From: Agrobacterium pusense
GTDB lineage: Bacteria > Pseudomonadota > Alphaproteobacteria > Rhizobiales > Rhizobiaceae
DNA length: 64,000 bases
Reading direction: 5' to 3'
Assembly (NCBI RefSeq): GCF_900102105.1
Contig: NZ_FNBB01000015.1
Coordinates: 1-64,000 of the forward strand
The notes under the pieces were generated by a model, which had not been told where the DNA came from, did not search any database, and saw nothing but the letters and a program-made list of their open reading frames with translations. The number at the start of each line of letters is the position of its first letter. Within the stretch, counting starts at the first letter, position 1. Below are positions 25,356-34,862 of the stretch, piece after piece. The position numbers were made by a program, and so were the translations under genes.

Positions 25356-26104
25356 GCGACCGTTCCATCCTGCGTTTCGAACATGTCGGCCACGCCTTTC
25401 TCGGCCGCAGCCTGTTCGAGAATTTCGATCTCGGCATAGCGCCGGGGGAAACCGTGGCGCTGCTCGGCCCCTCCGGCAGCGGCAAGACGACGATTTTACA
25501 GATCGCGGCTGGTATCATCGATCCTGTTCGCGGCCGCGTGCACCGCCATTATCGCCGGCAGGGTCTGGTGTTTCAGGAGCCGAGGCTGCTGCCGTGGATG
25601 ACGCTTATCGACAATATTGCCTACGGCCTTGCGGCGGCCGGCTTGCCGAGACGGGAGCGGCGCGAAAGGGCGGGCCTTTTTGCGCTGGAGGTCGGTCTGG
25701 AGGTGGCTGATTTCGGCAAATATCCGGTGGAACTCTCCGGCGGCATGCGCCAGCGCGCCGGCGTGGCGCGGGCGCTCGCCGTGGAGCCGGACATGCTGTT
25801 TCTGGATGAGCCCTTCAGCGCCGTCGATGTCGGCCTGCGCCGTCATTTGCAGGAGCTTCTGGTGGGCGCCGCCCGTCGGCGCGGTTTTTCCACCCTTCTC
25901 GTCACCCATGATCTTCATGAGGCGTTGCTGGTTGCCGACAGGCTGATCGTGCTCTCCGGCGTCGATGGCCGAGTCATTGCCGCGCATAAGCCCGCGGGTT
26001 CGCCGGGCCGGCGCATGGCGCGTACGGTTTTCGACGAAGCGGAACGCCTGTCCGAGAGCCCGGCCTTCGCCGAATTGTTTTCAGCAAGGGAGCGGGTGCG
26101 ATGA
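25352..26104 (+). CDS. ABC transporter ATP-binding protein (NitT/TauT type)
   Basis: Cytoplasmic ATPase of the importer, 250 residues from the ATG overlapping the permease stop. Walker A is GPSGSGKTT near residue 38, the Q-loop is LVFQEPRLLPW, the signature is LSGGMRQRAGVARAL and Walker B is MLFLDEPFSAVD, followed by the H-loop VTHDLHEA. A larger open frame upstream belongs to another gene's shadow. It overlaps the second nnrS by ATGA. Confidence 0.93.
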   Translation: MSDRSILRFEHVGHAFLGRSLFENFDLGIAPGETVALLGPSGSGKTTILQIAAGIIDPVRGRVHRHYRRQGLVFQEPRLLPWMTLIDNIAYGLAAAGLPRRERRERAGLFALEVGLEVADFGKYPVELSGGMRQRAGVARALAVEPDMLFLDEPFSAVDVGLRRHLQELLVGAARRRGFSTLLVTHDLHEALLVADRLIVLSGVDGRVIAAHKPAGSPGRRMARTVFDEAERLSESPAFAELFSARERVR

Positions 26105-27288
26105 GGCAGCCCCCCATCCTTTCCGAAGCCCTGCGGCTGTTTTTCCCTCTGGCCGCACTGCATGGTGCGGGCTGGCCCCTCCTGTGGATCGTCATCGGTG
26201 GTTATGCCCTGCCTTTCGCCGATGCGGTGCCTGCATCGCAATGGCACGCCCATGAAATGATCTACGGCACCTATGGCATGGCGCTTGCCGGTTTCCTTGG
26301 CTCGGCGGTGCCGGAATGGACGGATACGAAGCCGGCGCAGGGACGAACGCTGCTTCATCTCGCCGGTCTCTGGTTGCCGGGCCGCCTTATCGGCTTTCTC
26401 GGGATGGAGGCAGGGAGCCTGTTTGCAGGTTTTTTCGATCTCGCCTTTCTGCTCGCGCTCTCTGTTCTCATCGCCAGGGCGATGCTGGCGCGGCGCACGA
26501 TGAAACACCTGGCGTTCCTTATCTGGCTTCTTCTGTTTACGGCGGCTGAAGCCGGTGTGCGTTATGCCTGGTGGAGCGGCGATCTCGAACTTGCATCCCG
26601 CATGCTGGAGGCGGCGCTGTGCATTTTCACCGTGCTGTTTTCGCTTTCCGCCGCACGTATCAATGTGGTCGTCATCAATCTGGCGCTCGATCCCGGCGGC
26701 GAGACCACGCCTTACCGGCCGCATCCCGGCCGCCAGCATATGGCAGGCGCCATGGTGACGCTTTACATGGCGGCGAAACTTTTCTTTCCGCAGAGCGATG
26801 TCTGCGCCTGGCTTTCGCTTGCGGCCGGCGCCGCCTTTTTCGACCGGCTGGCCGAATGGTTCATCGGGCGTGCCGTCTTTAAGACCGAGGTGCTGTTGCT
26901 CGGCCTCGGCAACGCCTTTGCGGGCGTGGGTTTTCTGGCGCTCGGCGCGATACGGCTCGGTTTTTCCGTTACGCCCGCCGCAGGGCTGCATCTGCTCTCG
27001 GTCGGGGCGCTTGGATGCGCCATCATGGCCGTCTTCATCATTGCCGGGCTGCGGCATACGGGCCGCAATCTGACGCATCTTCCATGGCAGGCGCAGTTGG
27101 CCGCCCTTTTGATGGCGATGGCCGGGCTGGTCCGCATCCTCCCGGAATTCGACTTTGCCGCAACATTGTCTCCCTATCACCATGGCCTCAGCGCCGTTTT
27201 GTGGGCGGTGAGCTTCGGGGTCTGGTTGCAGAGTTTCCTGCCCTTCATGCGCGCGCCTGGCATGGACGATGCAGGAGCCTGCGGATGA
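26101..27288 (+). CDS. Second NnrS-family membrane protein
   Basis: 395 residues with about 12 hydrophobic helices. It has the family features: LFFPLAALHGAGWPLLW near the N terminus, ASQWHAHEMIYGTYGMALAGF near 45, AVPEWTDTKPAQGR and IIAGLRHTGRNLTHL near 320. It is divergent in sequence from the NnrS at 8895, so it is a paralogue, not a recent copy. It ends the ubiT-to-nnrS operon and starts within the ATPase stop codon. NO protection of the operon's Fe-S or quinone chemistry is a reasonable guess. Confidence 0.88.
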   Translation: MRQPPILSEALRLFFPLAALHGAGWPLLWIVIGGYALPFADAVPASQWHAHEMIYGTYGMALAGFLGSAVPEWTDTKPAQGRTLLHLAGLWLPGRLIGFLGMEAGSLFAGFFDLAFLLALSVLIARAMLARRTMKHLAFLIWLLLFTAAEAGVRYAWWSGDLELASRMLEAALCIFTVLFSLSAARINVVVINLALDPGGETTPYRPHPGRQHMAGAMVTLYMAAKLFFPQSDVCAWLSLAAGAAFFDRLAEWFIGRAVFKTEVLLLGLGNAFAGVGFLALGAIRLGFSVTPAAGLHLLSVGALGCAIMAVFIIAGLRHTGRNLTHLPWQAQLAALLMAMAGLVRILPEFDFAATLSPYHHGLSAVLWAVSFGVWLQSFLPFMRAPGMDDAGACG

Positions 27289-27385
27289 GAGCGAGACACT
27301 GTTTGCCCGTCTAATGTTTATTTTTTGAGCAGAAGCACAATGCGAAATCAGTGATTTAGGCGAGCCGTCTTGATGAATGTTAATT

Positions 27386-27400
27386 TTGATAAATAATCAA
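27386..27400. promoter_or_regulatory. Fnr-like dyad upstream of nap operon
   Basis: TTGAT and ATCAA half-sites are perfect but separated by five bases (AAATA) instead of the usual four. The surrounding 100 bases are AT-rich, unlike the rest of the island, and the site lies 70 bases before napE. It may be a variant anaerobic site; the odd spacing makes this uncertain. Confidence 0.35.
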
Positions 27401-27469
27401 TGAAATCAAGTGGTTGAATATTTCTGTCTTTTGGGGGATGATGACTCGAAACGAATAGGAAACGCGAAT

Positions 27470-27655
27470 ATGCCTAAAATAGTCGCGCCTCAACACGCAG
27501 ATGAAAAGCCAGGTCGGACGAGGGAACTTGTGACCTTCGCCGTTCTGGCCTTCGGAATCTGGCCCATTCTGGCGGTCGGATTTGTTGGAGCCTATGGCTT
27601 TATCGTCTGGATGTTCCAGATCATTTACGGCCCGCCGGGGCCGCCCGGACATTGA
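27470..27655 (+). CDS. napE: NapE, small membrane protein of periplasmic nitrate reductase operon
   Basis: 61-residue one-helix protein (TFAVLAFGIWPILAVGFVGA then YGFIVWMFQIIYGPPGPPG). The short cytosolic N terminus and the GIWP and PPGPPG motifs match NapE. Its role in nitrate reduction is not established. The ATG at 27470 has AGGAAA eight bases upstream. It opens napEFDABC and is followed by napF after 7 bases. Confidence 0.9.
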   Translation: MPKIVAPQHADEKPGRTRELVTFAVLAFGIWPILAVGFVGAYGFIVWMFQIIYGPPGPPGH

Positions 27656-27662
27656 GGGCGAG

Positions 27663-28163
27663 ATGATGATGGAAGTCTCTCTCAGCCGGCGCGATTTCCT
27701 GCGCGGCGGGCAAAAAAATAGACCACGCATCTGCCCCCCCGGGGTCGCGTTGAGCGACCTCGCCGCGTGCAGCGGTTGCGCAAAATGCGTCGAGGCCTGT
27801 CCTACCGGCATCATCGCCATGGCGGACGGTTTGCCTTGCGTGGATTTCTCCGCCGGGGAATGCACCTTTTGCGGCAAATGTGCTGAGGCCTGTCCCGAGC
27901 CGGTCTTTGCTGCCCCCACGGCACAGCGCTTCGGTCACGTCACGGCGATCGGTGAGGGGTGTCTCGCCTTCGGCAATATCGATTGTCAGGCCTGCCGCGA
28001 TGCCTGTCCGACCGAGGCCATCCGGTTTCGGCCCCGGCGCGGCGGCCCCTTCGTTCCGGAACTGCTGGAAGATGCCTGCACCGGCTGCGGGGCCTGCGTG
28101 TCCGTCTGCCCGGCCGGCGTGATCGAGATCAAAGATAGAGCCACGGAGATGCAATATGCCTGA
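27663..28163 (+). CDS. napF: NapF ferredoxin-type maturation protein
   Basis: Cytoplasmic iron-sulphur protein involved in NapA maturation. Four clusters' worth of cysteines are visible: CSGCAKCVEACP, CTFCGKCAEACP, a third group CQACRDACP and CTGCGACVSVCP. The N-terminal SRRDFLRGG motif is typical of NapF. Three consecutive ATG codons (27663, 27666, 27669) leave the exact start open; I use the first. It overlaps napD by 8 bases. Confidence 0.92.
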   Translation: MMMEVSLSRRDFLRGGQKNRPRICPPGVALSDLAACSGCAKCVEACPTGIIAMADGLPCVDFSAGECTFCGKCAEACPEPVFAAPTAQRFGHVTAIGEGCLAFGNIDCQACRDACPTEAIRFRPRRGGPFVPELLEDACTGCGACVSVCPAGVIEIKDRATEMQYA

Positions 28164-28443
28164 AAATACAGGCCGGTATCATGTTTCAAGCGCCGTGGTG
28201 GCGGTGATGCCGCAGATGCGGGACGCCGTGCTGGCAACGCTTTTTACGCTCGACAATGTCGAGGTTCATGGCGAGGGCAACGGCAAGATCGTCATTGTCA
28301 TAGACGGCACGAGCACCGGCATGCTGGGCGATACGCTCACTTATATTTCGACGCTCGACGGTGTGATTGCCGCCAACATGGTTTTCGAACACGTCGATAC
28401 AGAGGAGACAAGCGGCGATGAGCAGCGAACTGACGCGGCGTGA
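28156..28443 (+). CDS. napD: NapD chaperone
   Basis: 95-residue chaperone that binds the Tat signal of NapA. The beta-alpha-beta fold begins [18 protein letters not shown] and continues with [17 protein letters not shown] and [14 protein letters not shown], characteristic of NapD. It overlaps both napF and napA, the latter by 26 bases, so translation is tightly linked. Confidence 0.93.
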   Translation: MPENTGRYHVSSAVVAVMPQMRDAVLATLFTLDNVEVHGEGNGKIVIVIDGTSTGMLGDTLTYISTLDGVIAANMVFEHVDTEETSGDEQRTDAA

Positions 28444-30922
28444 TCTATTGAAGGCCCATGCCGCCGGCATTGCGGCGGCAACGGCGGGCATTGCGCTGCC
28501 GGCCGCCGGCCAGCCGGTGCCAGGCGGGGTTTCCGCATTGCAGATCAAGTGGTCCAAGGCGCCCTGTCGTTTCTGCGGCACGGGCTGCGGCGTCATGGTC
28601 GGCGTCAAGGAAGGCAAGGTCGTCGCCACCCATGGCGACATGCAGGCGGAGGTCAATCGCGGCCTCAACTGCATCAAGGGCTATTTCCTGTCCAAGATCA
28701 TGTATGGCAAGGACCGGCTGCAAACTCCGCTTCTGCGCAAGAGAAACGGCGTCTACGCCAAGGATGGCGAGTTCGAGCCTGTGAGCTGGGACGAGGCCTT
28801 CGACGTCATGGCCACGCAGTGCAAGCGGGTGTTGAAGGAGAAGGGACCGACGGCCGTCGGCATGTTCGGCTCCGGCCAATGGACGATCTTCGAAGGTTAC
28901 GCCGCAACCAAGCTTATGCGTGCCGGCTTCCGCTCCAACAATCTCGATCCTAATGCCCGTCACTGCATGGCGTCTGCTGCCTATGCCTTCATGCGCACCT
29001 TCGGCATGGACGAGCCGATGGGCTGTTACGATGATTTCGAACATGCCGATGCCTTCGTGCTCTGGGGTTCGAACATGGCGGAGATGCATCCCATCCTGTG
29101 GACGCGCATTGCCGACCGGCGTCTGGGCTTCGACCATGTGAAGGTGGCAGTGCTTTCGACCTTCACCCATCGCAGCATGGACCTTGCCGATATTCCGATG
29201 GTCTTCAAGCCGGGCACGGATCTCGTCATCCTCAATTACATCGCGAACCACATCATCAAGACCGGACGCGTCAACGAAGACTTCGTGAGGAACCACACGA
29301 AATTCGTGCGCGGTGTCACCGATATCGGTTATGGCCTGCGGCCCGACAATCCGGTTGAGGTGAATGCCGCCAATTCCGCCGATCCAACCAAGACCGAAGC
29401 GATCGATTTCGAAACCTTCAAGGAATTCGTCTCCGAATACACGCTGGAAAAGACCGCAGCCATGACCGGCGTTGAAGCCGGTTTTCTGGAGGAGCTGGCC
29501 GAGCTTTATGCCGACCCGAAACGCAAGGTCATGTCGCTCTGGACCATGGGTTTCAACCAGCATGTTCGCGGCGTCTGGGCCAACCAGATGGTCTATAACA
29601 TCCATCTGCTGACGGGTAAGATTTCCGAGCCGGGCAACAGCCCGTTCTCGCTCACCGGCCAGCCCTCGGCCTGCGGCACGGCGCGTGAGGTAGGAACCTT
29701 CGCCCACCGCCTGCCTGCCGACATGACGGTGACCAACCCCGAGCACCGCAAACATGCCGAAGAAATCTGGCGCATCCCGCACGGCATCATCCCGGAAAAG
29801 CCGGGTTACCACGCCGTCCAGCAGGACCGCATGCTGCATGACGGCAAGCTGAATTTCTACTGGGTGCAGGTCAATAACAACGTACAGGCAGGTCCCAACA
29901 CCAAGAACGAGACCTATCAGGGCTATCGTAACCCGGAAAACTTCATCGTTGTTTCCGATGCCTATCCGACCATCACGGCTATGAGTGCCGACCTCATCCT
30001 GCCCGCCGCCATGTGGGTGGAAAAGGAGGGAGCCTATGGCAATGCCGAGCGGCGCACCCATGTCTGGCACCAGCTTGTCGAGGCCTCGGGTGAGGCGCGT
30101 TCCGATCTCTGGCAGCTGGTGGAATTCTCCAAGCGCTTCACCACGGATGAGGTGTGGCCGGCGGAGATACTGGAAGCCAATCCCGCCTATCGCGGAAAGA
30201 CGCTGTACGAGGTGCTCTTCAAGGACAGTGATGTCGGCAAGTTCCCGCTGAGCGAGATCAACGCTGAATACGAAAACCAGGAAGCAAAACACTTCGGATT
30301 CTATCTCCAGAAGGGTCTCTTTGAGGAATATGCCGCCTTCGGGCGGGGCCACGGCCATGATCTGGCGCCCTATGATGCCTATCACGAGGTGCGCGGCATG
30401 CGCTGGCCGGTGGTGGACGGCAAGGAAACGCTGTGGCGTTACCGAGAGGGTTACGACCCTTATGTAAAGCCGGGCGAGGGCGTGAAATTCTACGGCAACA
30501 AGGACGGCAAGGCGGTCATCATTGCCGTGCCTTACGAACCGCCGGCGGAATCCCCGGATGCGGAATTCGATACCTGGCTGGTGACGGGCCGCGTGCTGGA
30601 GCACTGGCATTCCGGTTCCATGACCATGCGTGTGCCGGAACTCTACAAGGCGTTCCCGGGCGCCCGCTGTTTCATGAATGCCGACGATGCGCGAAAGCGC
30701 GGCCTCAATCAGGGCGCGGAAATCCGCATCGTGTCGCGTCGCGGCGAAATACGTTCCCGGGTGGAGACGCGCGGCCGCAACCGCATGCCGCCAGGCGTCA
30801 TCTTCGTTCCCTGGTTCGATGCCAGCCAGCTCATCAACAAGGTCACGCTCGACGCAACCGATCCCATCTCCAAGCAGACGGATTTCAAGAAATGCGCAGT
30901 CAAGATAGAGCCAGTCGCATGA
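28418..30922 (+). CDS. napA: Periplasmic nitrate reductase catalytic subunit NapA
   Basis: Molybdenum enzyme reducing nitrate to nitrite in the periplasm. A Tat signal ([20 protein letters not shown]) leads into the 4Fe-4S site with C50, C53, C57 and C85. The Mo-binding Cys lies in [13 protein letters not shown] near residue 185. The C-terminal molydopterin-dinucleotide domain is intact ([17 protein letters not shown]). 834 residues is normal. The ATG at 28418 is preceded by GAGGAG; the frame is open to 28367. Confidence 0.97.
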   Translation: MSSELTRRDLLKAHAAGIAAATAGIALPAAGQPVPGGVSALQIKWSKAPCRFCGTGCGVMVGVKEGKVVATHGDMQAEVNRGLNCIKGYFLSKIMYGKDRLQTPLLRKRNGVYAKDGEFEPVSWDEAFDVMATQCKRVLKEKGPTAVGMFGSGQWTIFEGYAATKLMRAGFRSNNLDPNARHCMASAAYAFMRTFGMDEPMGCYDDFEHADAFVLWGSNMAEMHPILWTRIADRRLGFDHVKVAVLSTFTHRSMDLADIPMVFKPGTDLVILNYIANHIIKTGRVNEDFVRNHTKFVRGVTDIGYGLRPDNPVEVNAANSADPTKTEAIDFETFKEFVSEYTLEKTAAMTGVEAGFLEELAELYADPKRKVMSLWTMGFNQHVRGVWANQMVYNIHLLTGKISEPGNSPFSLTGQPSACGTAREVGTFAHRLPADMTVTNPEHRKHAEEIWRIPHGIIPEKPGYHAVQQDRMLHDGKLNFYWVQVNNNVQAGPNTKNETYQGYRNPENFIVVSDAYPTITAMSADLILPAAMWVEKEGAYGNAERRTHVWHQLVEASGEARSDLWQLVEFSKRFTTDEVWPAEILEANPAYRGKTLYEVLFKDSDVGKFPLSEINAEYENQEAKHFGFYLQKGLFEEYAAFGRGHGHDLAPYDAYHEVRGMRWPVVDGKETLWRYREGYDPYVKPGEGVKFYGNKDGKAVIIAVPYEPPAESPDAEFDTWLVTGRVLEHWHSGSMTMRVPELYKAFPGARCFMNADDARKRGLNQGAEIRIVSRRGEIRSRVETRGRNRMPPGVIFVPWFDASQLINKVTLDATDPISKQTDFKKCAVKIEPVA

Positions 30923-31383
30923 TCAGGAAACACGGATGGATCGCCGCCACGCTTCTGGTCGTGGCGTTGGCGACGGGGGCCGTTGCGCAGATGGTGCCGG
31001 AATTGTCCGGCCCGCGCGGTGACGCCATGCAGACCGAACCCGCCAAACCCCTGCCGAAATGGGTGGTCGACGATTTTAGACGCATGCGCGCTTACCCGGA
31101 GCAGCCGCCGGTCATCCCGCATTCGATCGACGGTTACCAGCTTTCGGTCAATTCCAACCGCTGTCTTTCCTGTCACAAACGCGAGTTCACGCAGGATTCC
31201 GGCGCGCCGATGATCAGCGTCACCCACTATATGACGCGCGAAGGCCAGATGCTGGCGGACGTCTCGCCGCGCCGTTATTTCTGCACCGCCTGCCATGTCC
31301 CGCAGGCTGATACCCGACCGCTTGTGCCCAGCACGTTTGAGGACATGAGCACGATGGGCGTCAAACCGGCGGGTAGCGAATGA
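30919..31383 (+). CDS. napB: NapB dihaem cytochrome c subunit
   Basis: Periplasmic electron-transfer subunit of nitrate reductase. A signal peptide ([18 protein letters not shown]) precedes two haem c sites, CLSCH near residue 81 and CTACH near 120, with [11 protein letters not shown] in between as in the family. 154 residues. It starts inside the napA stop (ATGA) and overlaps napC in the same manner. Confidence 0.95.
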   Translation: MIRKHGWIAATLLVVALATGAVAQMVPELSGPRGDAMQTEPAKPLPKWVVDDFRRMRAYPEQPPVIPHSIDGYQLSVNSNRCLSCHKREFTQDSGAPMISVTHYMTREGQMLADVSPRRYFCTACHVPQADTRPLVPSTFEDMSTMGVKPAGSE

Positions 31384-32081
31384 TGATTACCCGTGTGAAG
31401 AAATTTCTCGCCTGGCTATGGGCGGTTCTGACAACGCCGGCTGGCACGCTTAGCCTCGCCTTCCTGACGCTAGGCGGCTTCGTCGGTGGCGTGATGTTCT
31501 GGGGCGCCTTTAACACCGCGCTCGAGATGACCAACAAGGAAGCCTTCTGCATTTCCTGCCACGAGATGCGTGCCAATGTTTATGAGGAGCTCACTCGAAC
31601 GGTGCATTTCTCCAACCGTTCCGGCGTGCGCGCCTCCTGTCCCGATTGCCACGTGCCGCATGAATGGACCGACAAGATCGCCCGCAAAATGCAGGCTTCC
31701 AAGGAAGTCTGGGGCAAGATTTTTGGCACAATCGACACCCGCAAGAAGTTTCTAGACAAGCGGCTAGAACTTGCCCAGCACGAATGGTCGCGCCTCAAGG
31801 CCAATGACAGTCTGGAATGCCGCAACTGCCACTCCTCCGTCGCCATGGACTTTACCAAACAGACACAGCGCGCCGCCGATATCCATTCCAAATATCTGCT
31901 GACGGGCAAGGCCACCTGCATCGACTGCCACAAGGGCATCGCCCATGAACTGCCGAACATGGAAGGCATCGACCCGGGTTGGAAAATGCCGCCGGCCCTC
32001 AACGATGAAACAGGACAGACGGCATCTGCGATCGATGATCTGCGGCGGGCGATGAGCGATGTGCACCGCAACGTATTCTAG
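31380..32081 (+). CDS. napC: NapC tetrahaem quinol dehydrogenase
   Basis: Membrane-anchored NapC/NirT cytochrome that oxidises quinol and passes electrons to NapAB. One N-terminal helix ([20 protein letters not shown]) is followed by four haem sites: CISCH, CPDCH, CRNCH and CIDCH. 233 residues. Two adjacent ATG codons at 31380 and 31383 are possible starts. No napG or napH follows, so quinol oxidation in this system depends on NapC. It needs ubiquinol, linking it to the nearby ubiTUV genes. Confidence 0.95.
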   Translation: MMITRVKKFLAWLWAVLTTPAGTLSLAFLTLGGFVGGVMFWGAFNTALEMTNKEAFCISCHEMRANVYEELTRTVHFSNRSGVRASCPDCHVPHEWTDKIARKMQASKEVWGKIFGTIDTRKKFLDKRLELAQHEWSRLKANDSLECRNCHSSVAMDFTKQTQRAADIHSKYLLTGKATCIDCHKGIAHELPNMEGIDPGWKMPPALNDETGQTASAIDDLRRAMSDVHRNVF

Positions 32082-32732
32082 AACACCCCCTGGTTCCAAA
32101 GAGAGCCTTCGATCGCCGCGCCGTCTGTGCGGGCGCCGAAGCCTATGAGGCAGCCGGGCCGTGCGGTCATGCGCGATCCGCTCGAACAGGACATCGGCGA
32201 CGATCGTTAAACCGGAAATCCTCCGCAGGAAGGAAGCTGCGCGAAGGCCCGGAACCCATGCTGATCTGCTCGAGGTCGGGTGCAATCGTCTTGTAAAAAT
32301 AACCGTCTTTCAGGAGGACGGTAGCGGCATTCGGCTCACCATCGAGGCGATATATCCGTAAAAATGATATCCAGCTCATGCGCAGGCGAGACCAGTTCGT
32401 TTTACCGGAGTTCTCACAAGCAAAATCGAGGGCAGTAACAACCATTTATCAGGGCATCGCTGATGAACACGGTTCTTCGCATGGAGTGACGCCGCTTTGC
32501 GTAAGGTCGGCGTGGGTGTTTGCTGAACAAGCACATGCGGTTCTCGAATTTTCGAGAGATACGGCAATCCATGAATTCCAACGCGTTTCCGCCAAGACTT
32601 GTCTGACGGAGCCCGGGTTAGCCCCACTTCGGAATTTTGCCATGGTGTTAACCATACATAAAATCGCCGCTCCAAGGTCTCTTCGGTTATGTTAACAGTT
32701 GGTGAAAATCGCGATCGAGTTGGACCAACGAC
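32082..32732. other. Region without a confident gene after nap
   Basis: A 92-codon frame on the minus strand (32167-32445) includes RIYRLDGEPNAATVLLKDGY but matches no family I know and lacks a clear ribosome binding site. The rest shows only short overlapping frames. No clear terminator with a T-run follows napC. Confidence 0.35.
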
Positions 32733-32975
32733 GTGAGCTTTGTGCTGGAGAAACACTGGGATCGCCTCCTTAAGGAGATTGCAGCGTGTGAAGTGGCGGT
32801 TCGAGAAATCGAAACCGACCTTCGACTTCGTGCTATGTCGAACGACGCCAGCGACAGGGAGTTGGCTCTCTTGCGGCGGCTGAAGCATGAAAAGGCCGAT
32901 TTGCTTTATCGTTGCCAAAACCTCCGAGAAGCCTTCATCGCGTTGCTGGGTAAAAGCAGTATCGCGGCTGAATAG
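32733..32975 (+). CDS. Hypothetical coiled-coil protein
   Basis: 80 residues, starting with GTG at 32733 with a weak GGA upstream. The sequence is charged and helical (LLKEIAACEVAVREIETDL, ELALLRRLKHEKADLLYR), consistent with a short coiled coil. No family is recognised. It stands alone in a sparse region, so it may be an orphan or chance frame. Confidence 0.45.
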   Translation: MSFVLEKHWDRLLKEIAACEVAVREIETDLRLRAMSNDASDRELALLRRLKHEKADLLYRCQNLREAFIALLGKSSIAAE

Positions 32976-33445
32976 GTCCGAGGTCGGAGTTGCGGGCTAG
33001 CTTTGGACCTACTTTTATCGATTTTGTCAGGCGTTCGTCGTCCCGGCTTTGGGGACGTGGCCCGAAGCTCGCACTGGGTCATCCCTACCAAGCTCTCCGG
33101 CTGGCCCTGGGCGGCTTGCAGTTTCCAAGTCGGCAACCATGCCGGTGCGATGCGGCGATGGGCTGAGGCTGGCAGCGTCTGCCCTGGAGGCTCGGCAGAA
33201 CGCGCGCATAATTAATCCTGCCTCATGCAAACAGTCGCGAGACCTTCCCCATACCCGAGCCACCCTCCGCCTCGAGCCACCTGAGGATATGCCCGTGTTG
33301 CGAGCGTTTTCGTGGGAAGCTGTTCATCGTAGAGCAGCGCCTTATACACACATTTGCGTGCCGTCAGCGGTTGCAGGCAGCAGCAGCCGTCGTCCTGAGC
33401 GCGGTTCGATCAACACGATGCGTGCTCAGTCCGTTACTGGAGTGG
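32976..33445. other. Region without a recognised gene
   Basis: Only short overlapping frames without domains or ribosome binding sites are seen. Confidence 0.35.
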
Positions 33446-33658
33446 GACGTTGACACCACAATCGTTGACGTGGATATCCACGATCAGACATTGCTGAATG
33501 TGTCGATTGCACTGGAGAACGTCAAAATGCCGTTCGTTTTCGCGAACCGGGCCAAATCGAACGACCGCGGTTACTCTGTGAGCGGCGATAGCGCGGAGCT
33601 TCGGGAAATAGCCGATGCACTTTTCGGTCCACCGGGAACGTTGTCCACTCTTCACTGA
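33446..33658 (+). pseudogene. Degenerate response-regulator receiver fragment
   Basis: About 70 residues resemble the second half of a CheY-like receiver domain: TIVDVDIHDQTLLNVSIALE corresponds to the strand carrying the phosphorylated Asp and the next helix, and VKMPFVFANRAKSND to the IPFVFATGY strand of rhizobial receivers. The first half and any output domain are missing. It is best read as a remnant. Confidence 0.4.
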
Positions 33659-33939
33659 CCGTCGCTCGACAGTTGATCGTTCTCGGAACGACGCTCTGGG
33701 CGAGGACGAGTACTGAATTCCCGCAAAGCGACACCTCGCAAAGTCGCGAGTAACTCTACATCGATCCTGGTGTCGTGATCGGCGCCCGGAAAATCCCGGA
33801 TGACCTCGCCTATCGTTTTTTCAACAAGCCGGCTCTGCATCCGCTCGTCAGAGGTAAACCGCGCGGCCCAGCGAGAAAGGAGGCGTCGAAGTGGACATTC
33901 CTGGAAATCGGATGGTTTGAGCACGCAGCCGTCCTCCAC
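33652..33939 (-). CDS. Short sigma-factor-like or hypothetical protein
   Basis: 95 codons from a GTG at 33939. The stretch FTSDERMQSRLVEKTIGEVI resembles the opening of sigma region 2 of ECF factors, but regions 3-4 are missing and the match is weak. It converges with the receiver fragment and overlaps it by seven bases. It may be a remnant or a chance frame. Confidence 0.25.
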   Translation of the reverse strand: MEDGCVLKPSDFQECPLRRLLSRWAARFTSDERMQSRLVEKTIGEVIRDFPGADHDTRIDVELLATLRGVALREFSTRPRPERRSENDQLSSDGQ

Positions 33940-34357
33940 ACGATATAGGCGGGAGCACGTAGTAACCCTCAGGTGCCACCGCCTATGTATTCGGTTGGTG
34001 ACACTGCAAAAAAGTGTAACACGTCTCGTGGAGGAGTCGAGCGATTAGATTTCAAGGGTACGGAGTTGCAGCCCGGTAGCAGGCCGTCGCTGGCGGTCTG
34101 ATGGCTTTTGAAGGCATAACTTGCTTGCGATGCGAGCAAAAAGAAACCCTCCAGAGCGGAGGGTTCGAAGGTGTGCAACCATGACAGGCTGCAAGCGCAT
34201 GGACGGGGGAAAGACCATCCGCCTACCCAACCGTCGCTGTGATGATTTGTTCCGAAAAATTCGATCCTCAATTGAGGTTACTGGGGGCGCTTGCAGCCGG
34301 CATGCTTGCACCACTGGTTCTCATGAATGCCCTTGCCGGCCTTACGGCTCTCAACGT
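33940..34357. other. Region without a recognised gene
   Basis: Only short frames on both strands. An inverted repeat (ACCCTCC and GGAGGGT around the AGAGC at 34148-34166) is visible near the centre, without a T-run. Confidence 0.3.
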
Positions 34358-34771
34358 TCATTGATGGGCGTCTCCGATTATATCGACTGGCCCTCCCGAT
34401 GTTTCGATCAGCGGCCAGCGGACCTTCCTCTTCCATTCAGTCAAGGCATCGACGGGTGAGGTGCAGAATACCCACTCAATGAAAGCATCGGATATTTTGG
34501 GATGATCATAGAGGAGGGCGGCGATGCCTTTCCGGTCGCTGAACAATATCTCTATCCTCGCTCCCGTCGGAATGTCGTCATCATCTGCCCAGAGTTCCAT
34601 GGCGGCATATCCGGAATAGGCAGTCAGGTCGGATTCCCGGTCGACTTCGGCGACCAGCCGTTGGTCGAGATTATCGTGAGTGGTTTTCCGCACGCCGAAG
34701 AATTGACCGTCCTCCAGAAATCTCTTGGGATAGACACCATGATTTTCGAGAATGTAAGGGCGGATATGCAT
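34358..34771 (-). CDS. Hypothetical acidic protein downstream of SRAP gene
   Basis: 137 residues from the ATG at 34771, preceded by AGGAGAAGG. No family is recognised. It is soluble and acidic (AAMELWADDDDIPTGARIEI near residue 60; FIEWVFCTSPVDALTEWKRK near 100). It lies 91 bases after the SRAP gene on the same strand and may be co-transcribed with it. Confidence 0.6.
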   Translation of the reverse strand: MHIRPYILENHGVYPKRFLEDGQFFGVRKTTHDNLDQRLVAEVDRESDLTAYSGYAAMELWADDDDIPTGARIEILFSDRKGIAALLYDHPKISDAFIEWVFCTSPVDALTEWKRKVRWPLIETSGGPVDIIGDAHQ

Positions 34772-34862
34772 CTTCCTTCTCCTCTCTCCGAACAGTTCGG
34801 CGGGTTTAGTCTCCTCATCGACAAGGCTGTGGCCCGGACAGTGGTGAGGTAATGGCCGCCGA

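Noticed and set aside
25915..27183. 422-codon minus-strand frame
   Set aside because: Antisense to nnrS2 and the ATPase gene, highly charged and without a domain.
28445..30610. 721-codon frame on the minus strand
   Set aside because: It is the antisense shadow of napA, whose cofactor sites and coupling to napD and napB leave no doubt; the translation has no domain.
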